DNA of 64,000 nucleotides. Origin: Euglena gracilis (Eukaryota; Euglenida; Euglenophyceae; Euglenales). The stretch covers positions 91,607,934-91,671,933 of the forward strand of contig CP154956.1 in assembly GCA_039621445.1 (NCBI GenBank), read 5' to 3'. The notes beneath the pieces are model-generated. The model saw only the letters and a program-made list of their open reading frames with translations. It did not search any database and was not told the DNA's origin. Position numbers and translations under genes: made by a program. Shown here piece after piece: positions 32,629-40,590 of the stretch (position 1 is the first letter of the stretch; each line of letters opens with the position of its first letter).

Positions 32629-33267
32629 ACTCAGAAGTGTTCACGGGTGACCATGGGGGAAACCGTTTAATGTTCAAGGTTACCCCTATGGGCACTCGTG
32701 ACCGGAAAATGAAACAAAAGGCATTCGTGTTTATTTCTGCCGCCAATATCCTTTCGGTATGTTCCACCGCCATGAAGTGTGTTGTGAACCTGATGGATGC
32801 TCAGATGCCCGAACCCCCCCACCGTACGAGGATTTGAGGCTGTTTTGCGAACCACAATGTCGCTAGGTAGAGCAACGGTGGATGCCCTTTTGGGCTCTCT
32901 CCCAACCCGTGGTGATCAAAAGGGAAAAATTGCCCCGATGAACCACGCCGCCTTAAGGGCTTTTTGGAGCACATGGATGTTTGCAAGCAACACGGTGTGG
33001 TTTATGCCAGTCTAGACGAAGTTTTTGATGGGTCGGCGTTGTGGTCCGTGGATGTTGCTGAACTTTACAGCACCAAGGAAGATGTGGAAGCTTGTGTGAA
33101 GGTGAAGCAGGAGAAGGCTGGAAAAGATGGCCACCTTCGGTCCACACCCTTTTGCATCTAGCCTTTACAAAGCATTTGCTTCCACACATTCGAGCATCGT
33201 GCCCTCCTCATTGAAGCAGTTCCCACACTTCAATGACCTCATGGCCCCTCTCAACGGGGAGCCCATG

Positions 33268-33913
33268 TACTACCCCCCCCCTTTATTGTCCCACCGACCT
33301 GCCCCCGGGAGGCCCGACCGGACAATAAAGGGGGGGGGGACAACAAAGGGGTACCAAAGGAATTTCATTGGCCGGGCCAAAAAAACCCCCCGTCGGCCGG
33401 GGCCCAGGGACAATAAAGGGGGGGGGACAATAAAGGGGGGGGTGGTAAGGTTGCCCGATTAATCGACCTTGAGGCTGTCGATCGATAATTGCCGATTAAT
33501 TGGGGGGGGGGGCCGATCGATTAATCGATTAATGCTCTCCTTTGTGGAAAGAAGTTTTCACACCCGAGTTTGCTCCAAGTGTTTTGCGAGCGAACCCGGA
33601 TGATGAATCGGTCAAAGCCCTGATGTCAGTTCGCATGAATATCCCACGTTTGTTGACCCTTTCTGCCCTGTAAAGGAGGAGGTGGACGACTGACAGTTGA
33701 AAGAAATAGTTTTTCGCAAATGATCCATCTTCTGCGTTTGTTGCATGCCATTGTCATCATCTTGAAGTCAAGCATGCGGACTTTTTCCATGTGCAATGGG
33801 TGATTTTTTACAGAGGCGATTATTTTCGATTAATTGACCCCCCTGCCGATTGAATGATTAATCAGGGGGTCTCGATCGATTAATCGATTAATCGATTAAT
33901 CGAAGCAACCTTA
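33268..33913. mobile_element. hAT-like element, TAAGGTTGC ends, GATTAATCG rich
   Basis: Ends TAAGGTTGC (its first TA now split by the nested MITE) and GCAACCTTA, flanked by GCCCATG direct repeats (33261-33267, 33914-33920). Both ends continue into CGATTAATCGA iterations. Net length without the nested MITE is about 470 bp. The terminal sequence fits hAT ends. Relatives with AGGGTTG...ATTAATCG or GATTAACC ends occur at 37590-37683 and 40591-42088. Confidence 0.75.
33270..33445. mobile_element. TA-type poly-C/poly-G MITE
   Basis: 176 bp between TA dinucleotides (33268-33269, 33446-33447). CTACC plus C-run plus TTTATTGTCCC at the left, GGGACAATAAA plus G-run plus GTGG at the right, GGTACCAAAGGAATTTCATT inside. 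It is inserted in the first two bases of the hAT-like element. Confidence 0.88.
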
Positions 33914-34479
33914 GCCCATGAACAATGTTTTACAGGCTGGTGAGCCCCGAAAGGTCATCGACACCGTGGACAAACACAACCCATTTTTGGATGTTGTTGG
34001 GGTCGAATGGCTGAAACCAGGATTTGCGGATGATTCAACGCAAATCAGGACACACAAAATGATACACCTCTCCACATCTCCCGTGACATGGCAGCCCGTC
34101 TGGCCAAATCTTTGAACGTCAAGCGTCTCCCCTTCCAAGACCGCGAAAATACTCACCCGTAACCGGGGGAAGGCGTGGGACGAAAAAGATTGAGGTCACG
34201 TGGAAGGTTTTTCATTGCGCGCTCCAAAAAAAGCCTTGGGTTTGTGCCGGTTGTCGTTGAGTGACTGTCGTTCGTTGTTTGCGTACGTGCTTCTGACCGA
34301 TAGATGCCTATTTGAGGCATCTTGCGGAACAGTAAGCTGTCACGGCACTCGCGTCCATGTATGGCCTTGCCTTTCCCCGGCCATGCAATTCAGAGATGCC
34401 AAATTCCCAGCGTCCCAAGTCAATGTTCTGAAAATTTCATATTTTTTTTGAAGGGGTGGGCCGGGGGCTCCCGGATCTG

Positions 34480-34640
34480 GCCTGGGGGGGGGGGGTAGTG
34501 GGCCGACCCCAGGGTCGGCCCACAGTCGCTAAAGGTTTCCAAAGGTCGCCATGGTTGCCCCCCCCAGGCTGTGGAGTGGGTGGTGACCCTGGAAACCCTA
34601 GTGGGCCGACCCTAGGGTCGACTTAGGGTTGGCCCACTTG
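34480..34640. repeat. GGGCCGACCC palindromes
   Basis: TGGGCCGACCCCAGGGTCGG (34499-) and GTGGGCCGACCCTAGGGTCG (34602-) are inverted/direct palindromic units. No gene. Confidence 0.6.
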
Positions 34641-35850
34641 GTTGACATAGGGTCATGGGGGTGCCTGTGAACACTTTTGGGGGTGAGAAACTGAAGGAAC
34701 TGGGCGCCCTTTGGAATGGGAACAACCGACGACCCAACAACAATGCAAACCAAAACGCAAAATGCAAAACGTCGGTTAAACAATTGGGGGGGAAATGCGC
34801 TGGACGGCCCCCCGTAAAAAATACGCAATAATGCGCAAAAAAAAAGCACAAAAAATGCACTGAGTTTGTGACATTCCTAAGGGAAAAAGGACTTAGAAAA
34901 ATTTCCAACGGTAAACCCAAAAATAAACCAAAATCATCAAAAAAGAGCTGAAATGAAGGCATTTTGGCCAAAAAATGCATGGGCAAGGCGTCACTCTCCG
35001 TCCACCTTGACCAACAACCAAAATGGCAAAATGTGCAAAATTGGGCAAAAAATGCCCAAAAAAATGCCCAAACCATGGAAAATATGCAAAAATGGGGGGG
35101 AAATGTGCAAAAAATGCGCAAAAATGCGCATTTTTGAAAAATTGACAAAAATGCGCAAAAAAATGCGCAAAAATGCGGAGAAATGTGAAACGCATCCCCC
35201 CCCCCTGCAAATGCCCAGCTGCCATAGGGCCCCAAAATAACAAAACCCTCGTGGTGCCCAACCGTTTTGGATAACAAACCCCATTGTTGCCCAACTGTCC
35301 CAGGGCCCCAAAATGACAAAATCCCTCGTGCTGCCCAACCGTTTTGGATGACAAACCCCTTTGTTGCCCAACTGTCCCAGGGCCCCGAAATAATAAATTC
35401 CCTTCTATGTTGGCAACATACTTGGGGGCTAAATTGTTTTTGTGGCTCACTTTGGCATAGGCGGGGGGGCTCCCCCCCCGCACCCCCCCCCCTCAAATAA
35501 CAAAATCCCTTCTGTGTTGGCAACGGCAGCACGAGGGATTTCGTTATTTTGGGGCCATGGGACAATTGGGCAACAAAGAGGTTTGCCATCCAAAACCGTA
35601 AGGGAATTTGTTATTTTGTCAAAATTTCGCGCAAAAAAGGGTTTTGGATGGAAAACCCGTTTGTTGCCCTACTGTCCCCCAAAATAACAAATTCCCATCT
35701 AGGTTGGCAACATACTTGGGGGCTAAGTTGTTTTTGTGGCTCACTTTGGCGACCTTTGGCGACCATGGGCCGACCCTGGCACATATGGCACGGAGTGGGG
35801 AATGGGCAGGGGGGGGGGGGTGGGGGGGGTTAGGGGGTAGGGAGGGGTCG
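34641..35850. repeat. Inverted and tandem repeat block
   Basis: ATGCGCAAAAA-type iterations occur at 35100-35180. Two to three 75-bp tandem units with TTGCCCAACTGTCCCAGGGC and AACCGTTTTGGATAACAAAC lie at 35225-35400 and recur inverted at 35515-35690. TTGGCAACATACTTGGGGGC is duplicated at 35412 and 35703. No gene. Confidence 0.6.
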
Positions 35851-35871
35851 CAAAAAGTGTAGACGCTCAAG

Positions 35872-36059
35872 ATGAGTACAACACAGGAAATGAAAGAAAT
35901 TTTAAAAAGCCTTCAAGAGTTGCACGACGCCGGCGTATTAGACGCCAAGGAGTACGCCGAAGAAAGAAACAAGGTACTCGAAGGATACGTGGGGATGAGC
36001 AAGAAGAGAAGCACTGAGGAGAAGCAGAACAAGAACGCGGCGCCGAAGGGACCTAAAGG
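35872..36059 (+). CDS. SHOCT-like small protein, 5' part (gene split by transposon)
   Basis: Starts with ATG at 35872 and reads MSTTQEMKEILKSLQELHDA then GVLDAKEYAEERNKVL. This is a SHOCT-type helical motif (L-x-x-L-x-x-L-h-D-A-G-V-L-x-x-x-E-Y/F-x-x-x-R/K-x-K-V/L-L), a short module of unclear function found near the ends of many proteins. It continues into a Lys/Gln-rich linker. The frame is broken at 36060 by a transposable element and would continue at 37181. The open frame runs only a few codons into the element. Confidence 0.7.
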
Positions 36060-36334
36060 TAGCATTGCAAATTTTGCGTAATTTATTATTTATAAATTAC
36101 ACACCCGTAACTTACCGTAACTTGCGGTAATTTTTGAAATTTATGAAAGTTATGAAATTTAAAAAAAAATCACACCCCCCCAGGACCCCTCTTTCCTTGC
36201 TCAGTCATTCCTTGCGTTTTGACCCCCCCATGAAGTTCACTGTTTGAAACTATGGTGAAGTTCACCGGGGGGTCCCGGAAACCCTCCCCCTCATCTGCCT
36301 CAGTGAAGTTAGCTTAACTAACTTAATTTCACTA

Positions 36335-36552
36335 CCCTCACCCCCCCCTCAAAGTGGCCACCCTCCAGGCATTGTGGGACCCAAATGGCCATTCTGGGGG
36401 GGGGGGGACACTTTGGAGGGGAGGTCAAACTTTGGCCTTTGTCGCCTTTGGTGTCGAAGGAAAATGAGGGGTGAACCCTTTGAGGGGATAAACCAAAATT
36501 TGCCAAAAAATTTGGCCACGTTTGGGGGGTGACATTTTGAGGGGGGTGAGGG
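36335..36552. mobile_element. TA-type MITE, CCCTCACCCCC / CAAAGTGGCC family
   Basis: TA on both sides (36333-36334, 36553-36554). CCCTCACCCC...TCAAAGTGGCCACCCTCC at the left, GGGGGGTGAGGG at the right, with GGGACCC and a TTTGGCCACGTTTG segment inside. Copies: 46710-46867 and 52144-52331. Confidence 0.8.
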
Positions 36553-36905
36553 TAAGTTAAATTTGGTTAAGGTAAATTGGGTGAAGCTAACTTCACTGGT
36601 GAAATTAACTTCACTGGTGAAGTTAACTTCACTGGTGAAGTTCACTACAAGAGCACTTGTTTGGCAAAAAAAAAATGGCCAAAATGACATTCTTTAAGAA
36701 ATTTTGACAAAAGTCCATGACAAATGCATACAGAGTGACCATTAACATAATGGCGGCGCATGTCTTATGATGGTATGGTCGTGGGTTCGAAACCCACAAC
36801 AACAACAACACACAAACCCAATTTTTAAATGGGAAAAAAAAGGTGCTTTGCACACAAAAAAAAGGGAGAAACGGTCTGAAATGAAAAAAAGCAGAACATA
36901 AATTA

Positions 36906-37082
36906 CCACCCCCCCCCCCTTATTGTCCCACCGACCTCTCCCCGGGAGGCCCGACCGGACAATAAGGGGGGGGGGACAATAAGGGGGTACCAAAGGAATT
37001 TCATTGGCCGGGCCAAAAAATCCCCTGTCGGCCGGGGCCCAGGGACAATAAGGGGGGGGGACAATAAGGGGGGGGGGGGTGG
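36906..37082. mobile_element. TA-type poly-C/poly-G MITE
   Basis: 177 bp between TA dinucleotides (36904-36905, 37083-37084). CCACC plus C-run plus TTATTGTCCCACCGACC at the left, GGGACAATAAGG plus G-run plus GTGG at the right. Very similar to 33270-33445. Confidence 0.9.
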
Positions 37083-37180
37083 TACACGGCGGAAATTAAA
37101 AAATGAATTACGCCGTAAGTTACGCGTAAGTTACAAGCGAAACTTACAATTGTAAATTACGTCGCAATGCTACCTAAAGG

Positions 37181-37442
37181 CCCCTTCGATTCCCCATTCC
37201 AGGGGACTCGGGGGAATAAGGGGAGCAACCCCTTCCTGACCCCACAGTCCCCCAGTGGGGTGGACTTGGCTAAGCTGAGAAACCTCCTGATGGAGGCTGT
37301 ACAGTTGCTCCCAGAGAGCCAACAGGAACCATTGCCTACCAGCCAACCACCACAATGGAGCCTGCTACCAACAGCACATGAGATTCATCGAAGGGAAAAT
37401 GTCCAAAAGGGGGACGACCAGGGATTGAACCCGGGACTGTAG
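37181..37442 (+). CDS. SHOCT-like gene, 3' part
   Basis: Removing 36060-37180 (element plus one TSD copy, 1121 bp) joins this frame to codon 63 of the upstream part without a shift. It reads FDSPFQGTRGNKGSNPFLTP, SGVDLAKLRNLLMEAVQLLP and then a Gln/Pro-rich segment. The final residues run antisense into the tRNA-like gene at 37411-37481, so the true C-terminus may lie slightly earlier or in another exon. The restored product would be about 150 residues. Function unknown. Confidence 0.55.
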
Positions 37443-37481
37443 GGTTGTAAGCCCTATGCTCTACCACTGAGCTATTCGCCA
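37411..37481 (-). tRNA. tRNA-like gene, anticodon UAC (Val), weak acceptor stem
   Basis: On the minus strand: D arm GCTCAGTGGTAGAGC, anticodon stem-loop TAGGG-CTTACAA-CCCTA (anticodon TAC), five-base variable region, T arm CCGGG-TTCAATC-CCTGG. The A box (TAGCTCAGTGGT) and B box (GGTTCAATCC) are good, and a TTTT terminator follows within 5 bases. The acceptor arms (TGGCGAA and TCGTCCC) pair at only about three of seven positions, so this may be a pseudo-tRNA or the head of a tRNA-derived SINE. Confidence 0.55.
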
Positions 37482-37589
37482 TTTTAAGTAAAGTAAAAAA
37501 TTTAGTTGACGAGGGCTCTCACCCTTATGATTTTTTGTTGTTATTTTTGTGGATTTTGATTTTTTTGGGGTTGGTTTGCGAAAGTATCA

Positions 37590-37683
37590 CACATGGACCA
37601 ATTAATCGTTAATCGTCTGGGACCCCCCGATTAATCGCAATTAATCGTTCGACTTCCCAAAACGATTAATTGGCACAACCCTA
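37590..37683. repeat. End of GATTAATCG hAT-like element
   Basis: AATTAATCG and CGATTAATTGGCACAACCCTA: the right end of an AGGGTTG...ATTAATCG element. The matching left end is not found upstream. Confidence 0.5.
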
Positions 37684-37689
37684 GGGGAA

Positions 37690-38125
37690 GGCAGGTTCCA
37701 GCAAATGCAGTTCACAGCAAACAGAGGCAGATTCATGGGTGGTGGCTGGCTCAGGTCTCTGGAGATGGGGTGGGGGGGCTGATGGGCAGGGGATGCTGGG
37801 GGGGGTGGGGGCAGGCAGGAAGTCTGTGGCTGCAGTTGGGCTTGGCAATGGTGACAATTTGGGTGATAAGTTGTTGTTGGGCTGGGCTGATTCATCAGGA
37901 ATGGTGGGGGTGTTGGCAGGGGGGTGGACAGTTGGGGGGGTTGGGAGTCCTGGCCAGACTGGGGGAGGTGGGGGCGGGGAGTATGGAGGGGAGTGGGCCA
38001 TACACTGTATTTCAGAAGACTGTGTTATTGTGTTTAAAAAAAAGTGTGAGACTTTTTCAGGGTTTTTGTGGACCGAATAATCTCCCCCCACCGAACGATT
38101 CGATTAATCGGCGGCCACGGACGAT
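37690..38125. other. G-rich unassigned stretch
   Basis: Minus-strand text is proline/serine-rich (about 37690-38090), similar in composition to the gag N-terminus at 38395-38690 but in the opposite direction. It could be an inverted gag 5' fragment or an unrelated low-complexity frame. Confidence 0.3.
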
Positions 38126-38127
38126 TA

Positions 38128-38333
38128 CCATGCCCCCCCCCATTGTGTACCCCCCCCCCATTGTGTACCCCCTGGGGGGGGAGGTACATAATGGGGGGGG
38201 TAGCACCACCTTCTCCCATGTCCCGCCAAAGAAAAACTTGCCCCCCCCCCCATTGTGTACCTCCCCCCCATTATGTACCTCCTGCCCGGTTTTGGCCTCC
38301 CGGGGGGAGGTACATAAAGGGGGGGGGGCATGG
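38128..38333. mobile_element. TA-type poly-C/poly-G MITE, CCATG subfamily
   Basis: TA at 38126-38127 and 38334-38335. CCATG plus C-run plus ATTGTGTACC at the left, GTACATAAAGG plus G-run plus CATGG at the right. It is inserted in a GATTAATCG-rich sequence directly upstream of the DIRS-like gag. Confidence 0.85.
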
Positions 38334-38394
38334 TAGTCGATTAATCGATTGATCTTGTGCCCAGCATTTCCCCCCAAGAACAACCAACCCCAAT

Positions 38395-38818
38395 GTCAAA
38401 CCTAGCACATGACTACTTCCCATGCATTACCCTGCAGCCCAACCCCCCCCCAAATTACACAAATTGCCTTCCCTGCCAACCCTTCTGACCAGAACCCCCA
38501 TAACAGCCTGTCATTGCTGCAAATTCGCCCCATGATGCCCCACCCAATGCCAAGCTCCATCAGCTGCTATCCCAATCTCCCACCCCCACCCCCACACCAG
38601 CTGATCCCCCCCCCACCAGTTGCACCACCGAAACTGAGTCCACTGTTAAAATTGAAAATCGTCCAGAGATTGAAAACCCATTCTCCCAAAAAATTTGGCA
38701 AAATCAACACCATCCCACCAAGCCCGCCCAGAGTTGATGATGACTGCTTTATTTACGAACCTGATCCCCCAGCCCCCCGGAACCCCAACAACCCCAGCAC
38801 CCATACCCCTATGTTATA
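38395..38818 (+). pseudogene. Probable gag N-terminus of the DIRS-like element, frameshifted
   Basis: From ATG 38395 (MSNLAHDYFPCITLQPNPP) and then in the adjacent frame to 38818 the text is proline-rich, with a coherent end KKFGKINTIPPSPPRVDDD and CFIYEPDPPAP. The main frame that continues past 38820 (SWSKNIQGSWTTEP) is in a different register, so one indel near 38815 and another in the C-run near 38445 have probably broken the native start. It is upstream of and continuous with the ORF at 38695-40548. Confidence 0.45.
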
Positions 38819-40548
38819 GCTGGAGCAAAAATATTCAGGGCTCCTGGACCACAGAGCCCACCAAGAGGCACAGGAGGCCCCCCCCTGAACAAGAACAGCT
38901 ACCCTCATTGGCATGGAGTCCCCCCTCTGAAATGGAAGATGACGATGTCACCCATTACGCAGCATTTTTCAATAAAAGAAAGAAGTCGGCCCTTGCGCAC
39001 CAAAAACTGATGGAGGAAAGGAGCTTCCTCCGCCAGGTCAACCAGCGGGTGTGGAGACTCCTTTACCACTGGCAAGACGTGGGTCGAGGCCTTGTCTCCC
39101 CCAGGAACACCACCCTGACCAACAAGGCCCCTTACCGTGCACTGCCCGCCCAAATGGAAAAAATCAACAAAAACACGCCCAGAAAGCCCCTCCTTCGCTG
39201 TGGAGACATTGAACAAAATCCAGGACCACACACCTCGGCCGACTCGTACCCTTACACCTTCTCCACCAAAAAACTCCCGGAAATCCTGGAAATCCTGCAC
39301 ATGCCACCTCCCACTGCCGACCTCTTTGCCTCCGACTCCAACTCCCATGCACCGCTGTACTTCTCAATTGACCGACCACCCTGGAGCATCAACTGGACCA
39401 CTCCAGGCTTCTGTTGGATCAACCCACCGTTCTACCTCCTACCTCGTGTCACCGCCAAAATTTTACACGACAAACCCTGGTGCTTATTGCTAACACCAAG
39501 TAGCTCCGAACACTGGTTTGCACAACTACTACTCTCAGCCACTACATTCCTGTGCCTCCAAAACCACCCTTGCTTCTTACAAACCGACGGCCACCCCGCG
39601 CCGCCACCACCGTGGGACATCTACCTTCTGCTATTTCACCCCCACGGACAAACCCGCAACACCTCTCCCCATGGCACATCCCTCCAAGTTTGCGGCGACA
39701 TTGAATCCAACCCAGGACCAATGGAATTCCAACAATTCATTGCACAATGCGCAGCTACATTTTGCTCCTCAGCGAACCCCACCGACCTCACCCGTGCCAA
39801 AATTGAACTCCTCCACCGGGCTACCTCCTGGCCTGACTCATGGTGGGCAACACTGTTCCCCGACCCCACCTCACCACCTGAGAGAGACGTCGCCGTTCCC
39901 CTCATTGCAGCATACGAATTGTTCGCCCAGTGCACACTGCAGACAACCCCCGCTGGCAACGTTACCTGGAAAGCCGAGCAAACCGAACTGGAGGACTTAC
40001 GACGCCAAATAGCTGCCCTTAAAACCTCACAACCACCCACACAAGAATCGCTTAGCCGCGAACTGTCCCCTGAAACAATCGCAGCTTTCAGAACACTAAA
40101 TCCCGGCCCCCAATGGATGAGCGACATCCTCATACCGCTGGAAGCAAGCATCCATAGCATGAGCCCAGACGACCAATTTCTACAAATTTGGCACCTTGTC
40201 ATCAACACCTACTTCCGCTACAAAGAAACGTACAACTCCCCGGCCTACTCCTCCACCAGCTCCCTACCATCACAACGCACACCCTCCCCCCAATACTCCA
40301 CTCCCATGGCACAACCTGCACCCCTCCATGCCACCGAAGCCATCCAACAAGGTGGTACAGCCATTGAACGAAAAACGCACCAGGGCATAATCCCCCTCAT
40401 CCACCTGAATGGTACCGAGTACTACAAAACCCGCGATGGCACCCTCTGGCCAACTTCCCAACCGCCACCCAAAGACTGCTTTCGATGCCCGGGAACGAAA
40501 CACTGGCATTGGCAGTGCCCCCGCCGCCAATCCACTGCCACCCCCTGA
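38695..40548 (+). CDS. Polyprotein with two 2A-like motifs, MT-like domain and Gag zinc knuckle
   Basis: 617 codons, no internal stop, ending in TGA at 40546-40548. Residues 170-178 are GDIEQNPGP (preceded by KPLLRC) and 334-342 are GDIESNPGP (preceded by SLQVC), both matching the 2A ribosome-skipping consensus D-[VI]-E-x-N-P-G-P. Skipping would release a peptide ending at 177, a middle protein 178-341, and a C-terminal protein from 342. The middle holds ADLFASDSN (208-216), a Trp-rich turn and CWINPPFYLLPRV (240-251), which resembles the N6-adenine methyltransferase domain of DIRS-type elements, with NPPF as the (D/N/S)PP(Y/F/W) motif. The C-terminal protein ends in a Gag-type zinc knuckle C595-x2-C598-x4-H603-x4-C608. 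The true N-terminus probably lies upstream (38395). Codon choice is C-rich and uniform over the whole frame. Confidence 0.85.
   Translation: MAKSTPSHQARPELMMTALFTNLIPQPPGTPTTPAPIPLCYSWSKNIQGSWTTEPTKRHRRPPPEQEQLPSLAWSPPSEMEDDDVTHYAAFFNKRKKSALAHQKLMEERSFLRQVNQRVWRLLYHWQDVGRGLVSPRNTTLTNKAPYRALPAQMEKINKNTPRKPLLRCGDIEQNPGPHTSADSYPYTFSTKKLPEILEILHMPPPTADLFASDSNSHAPLYFSIDRPPWSINWTTPGFCWINPPFYLLPRVTAKILHDKPWCLLLTPSSSEHWFAQLLLSATTFLCLQNHPCFLQTDGHPAPPPPWDIYLLLFHPHGQTRNTSPHGTSLQVCGDIESNPGPMEFQQFIAQCAATFCSSANPTDLTRAKIELLHRATSWPDSWWATLFPDPTSPPERDVAVPLIAAYELFAQCTLQTTPAGNVTWKAEQTELEDLRRQIAALKTSQPPTQESLSRELSPETIAAFRTLNPGPQWMSDILIPLEASIHSMSPDDQFLQIWHLVINTYFRYKETYNSPAYSSTSSLPSQRTPSPQYSTPMAQPAPLHATEAIQQGGTAIERKTHQGIIPLIHLNGTEYYKTRDGTLWPTSQPPPKDCFRCPGTKHWHWQCPRRQSTATP
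39202..39228 (+). other. 2A-like motif 1
   Basis: Encodes GDIEQNPGP directly after LLRC. The Gly-Pro junction is where ribosomes skip peptide-bond formation in characterised 2A sequences. Confidence 0.85.
39694..39720 (+). other. 2A-like motif 2
   Basis: Encodes GDIESNPGP after LQVC. A methionine (ATG 39721) follows immediately, so the downstream Gag could also be initiated separately. Confidence 0.85.
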
Positions 40549-40590
40549 CAAATACCGGGAGCTTGCCCTGCAGAAGGTAAGCTCCCCGCA

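Larger units (their letters stand above)
32797..34177 (+). pseudogene. Unrecognised gene, frameshifted and split by a nested insertion
   Basis: Protein-like text runs through several plus-strand frames: VDALLGSLPTRGDQKGKIAP, then FLEHMDVCKQHGVVYASLDE and VDVAELYSTKEDVEACVKVK, then MATFGPHPFASSLYKAFAST (from 33127). It resumes after the insertion (33268-33913) with NNVLQAGEPRKVIDTVDKH and WLKPGFADDSTQIRTHK, and after another frameshift with ISRDMAARLAKSLNVKRLPF and a stop near 34160. Deleting the insertion and one copy of its flanking repeat joins the two main frames exactly. At least three frameshifts remain, so this is a pseudogene. No family is recognised. Confidence 0.5.
36060..37172. mobile_element. 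hAT-like element with 8-bp TSD, two MITEs nested inside
   Basis: Ends TAGCATTGC...GCAATGCTA, with imperfect TIRs of about 70 bp (both contain GTAATTTA and GTAACTTAC). Perfect 8-bp duplication CCTAAAGG (36052-36059, 37173-37180). The interior has GTGAAGTTAACTTCACTGGT iterations (36590-36645). Nested TA-type MITEs at 36335-36552 and 36906-37082 leave a net length of about 714 bp. No transposase. Confidence 0.85.

Noticed and set aside
36745-36800. Second tRNA/SINE candidate around GTGGGTTCGAAACCCAC
   Set aside because: A good T-arm/B-box-like palindrome, but no D arm or anticodon stem could be built upstream on either strand.
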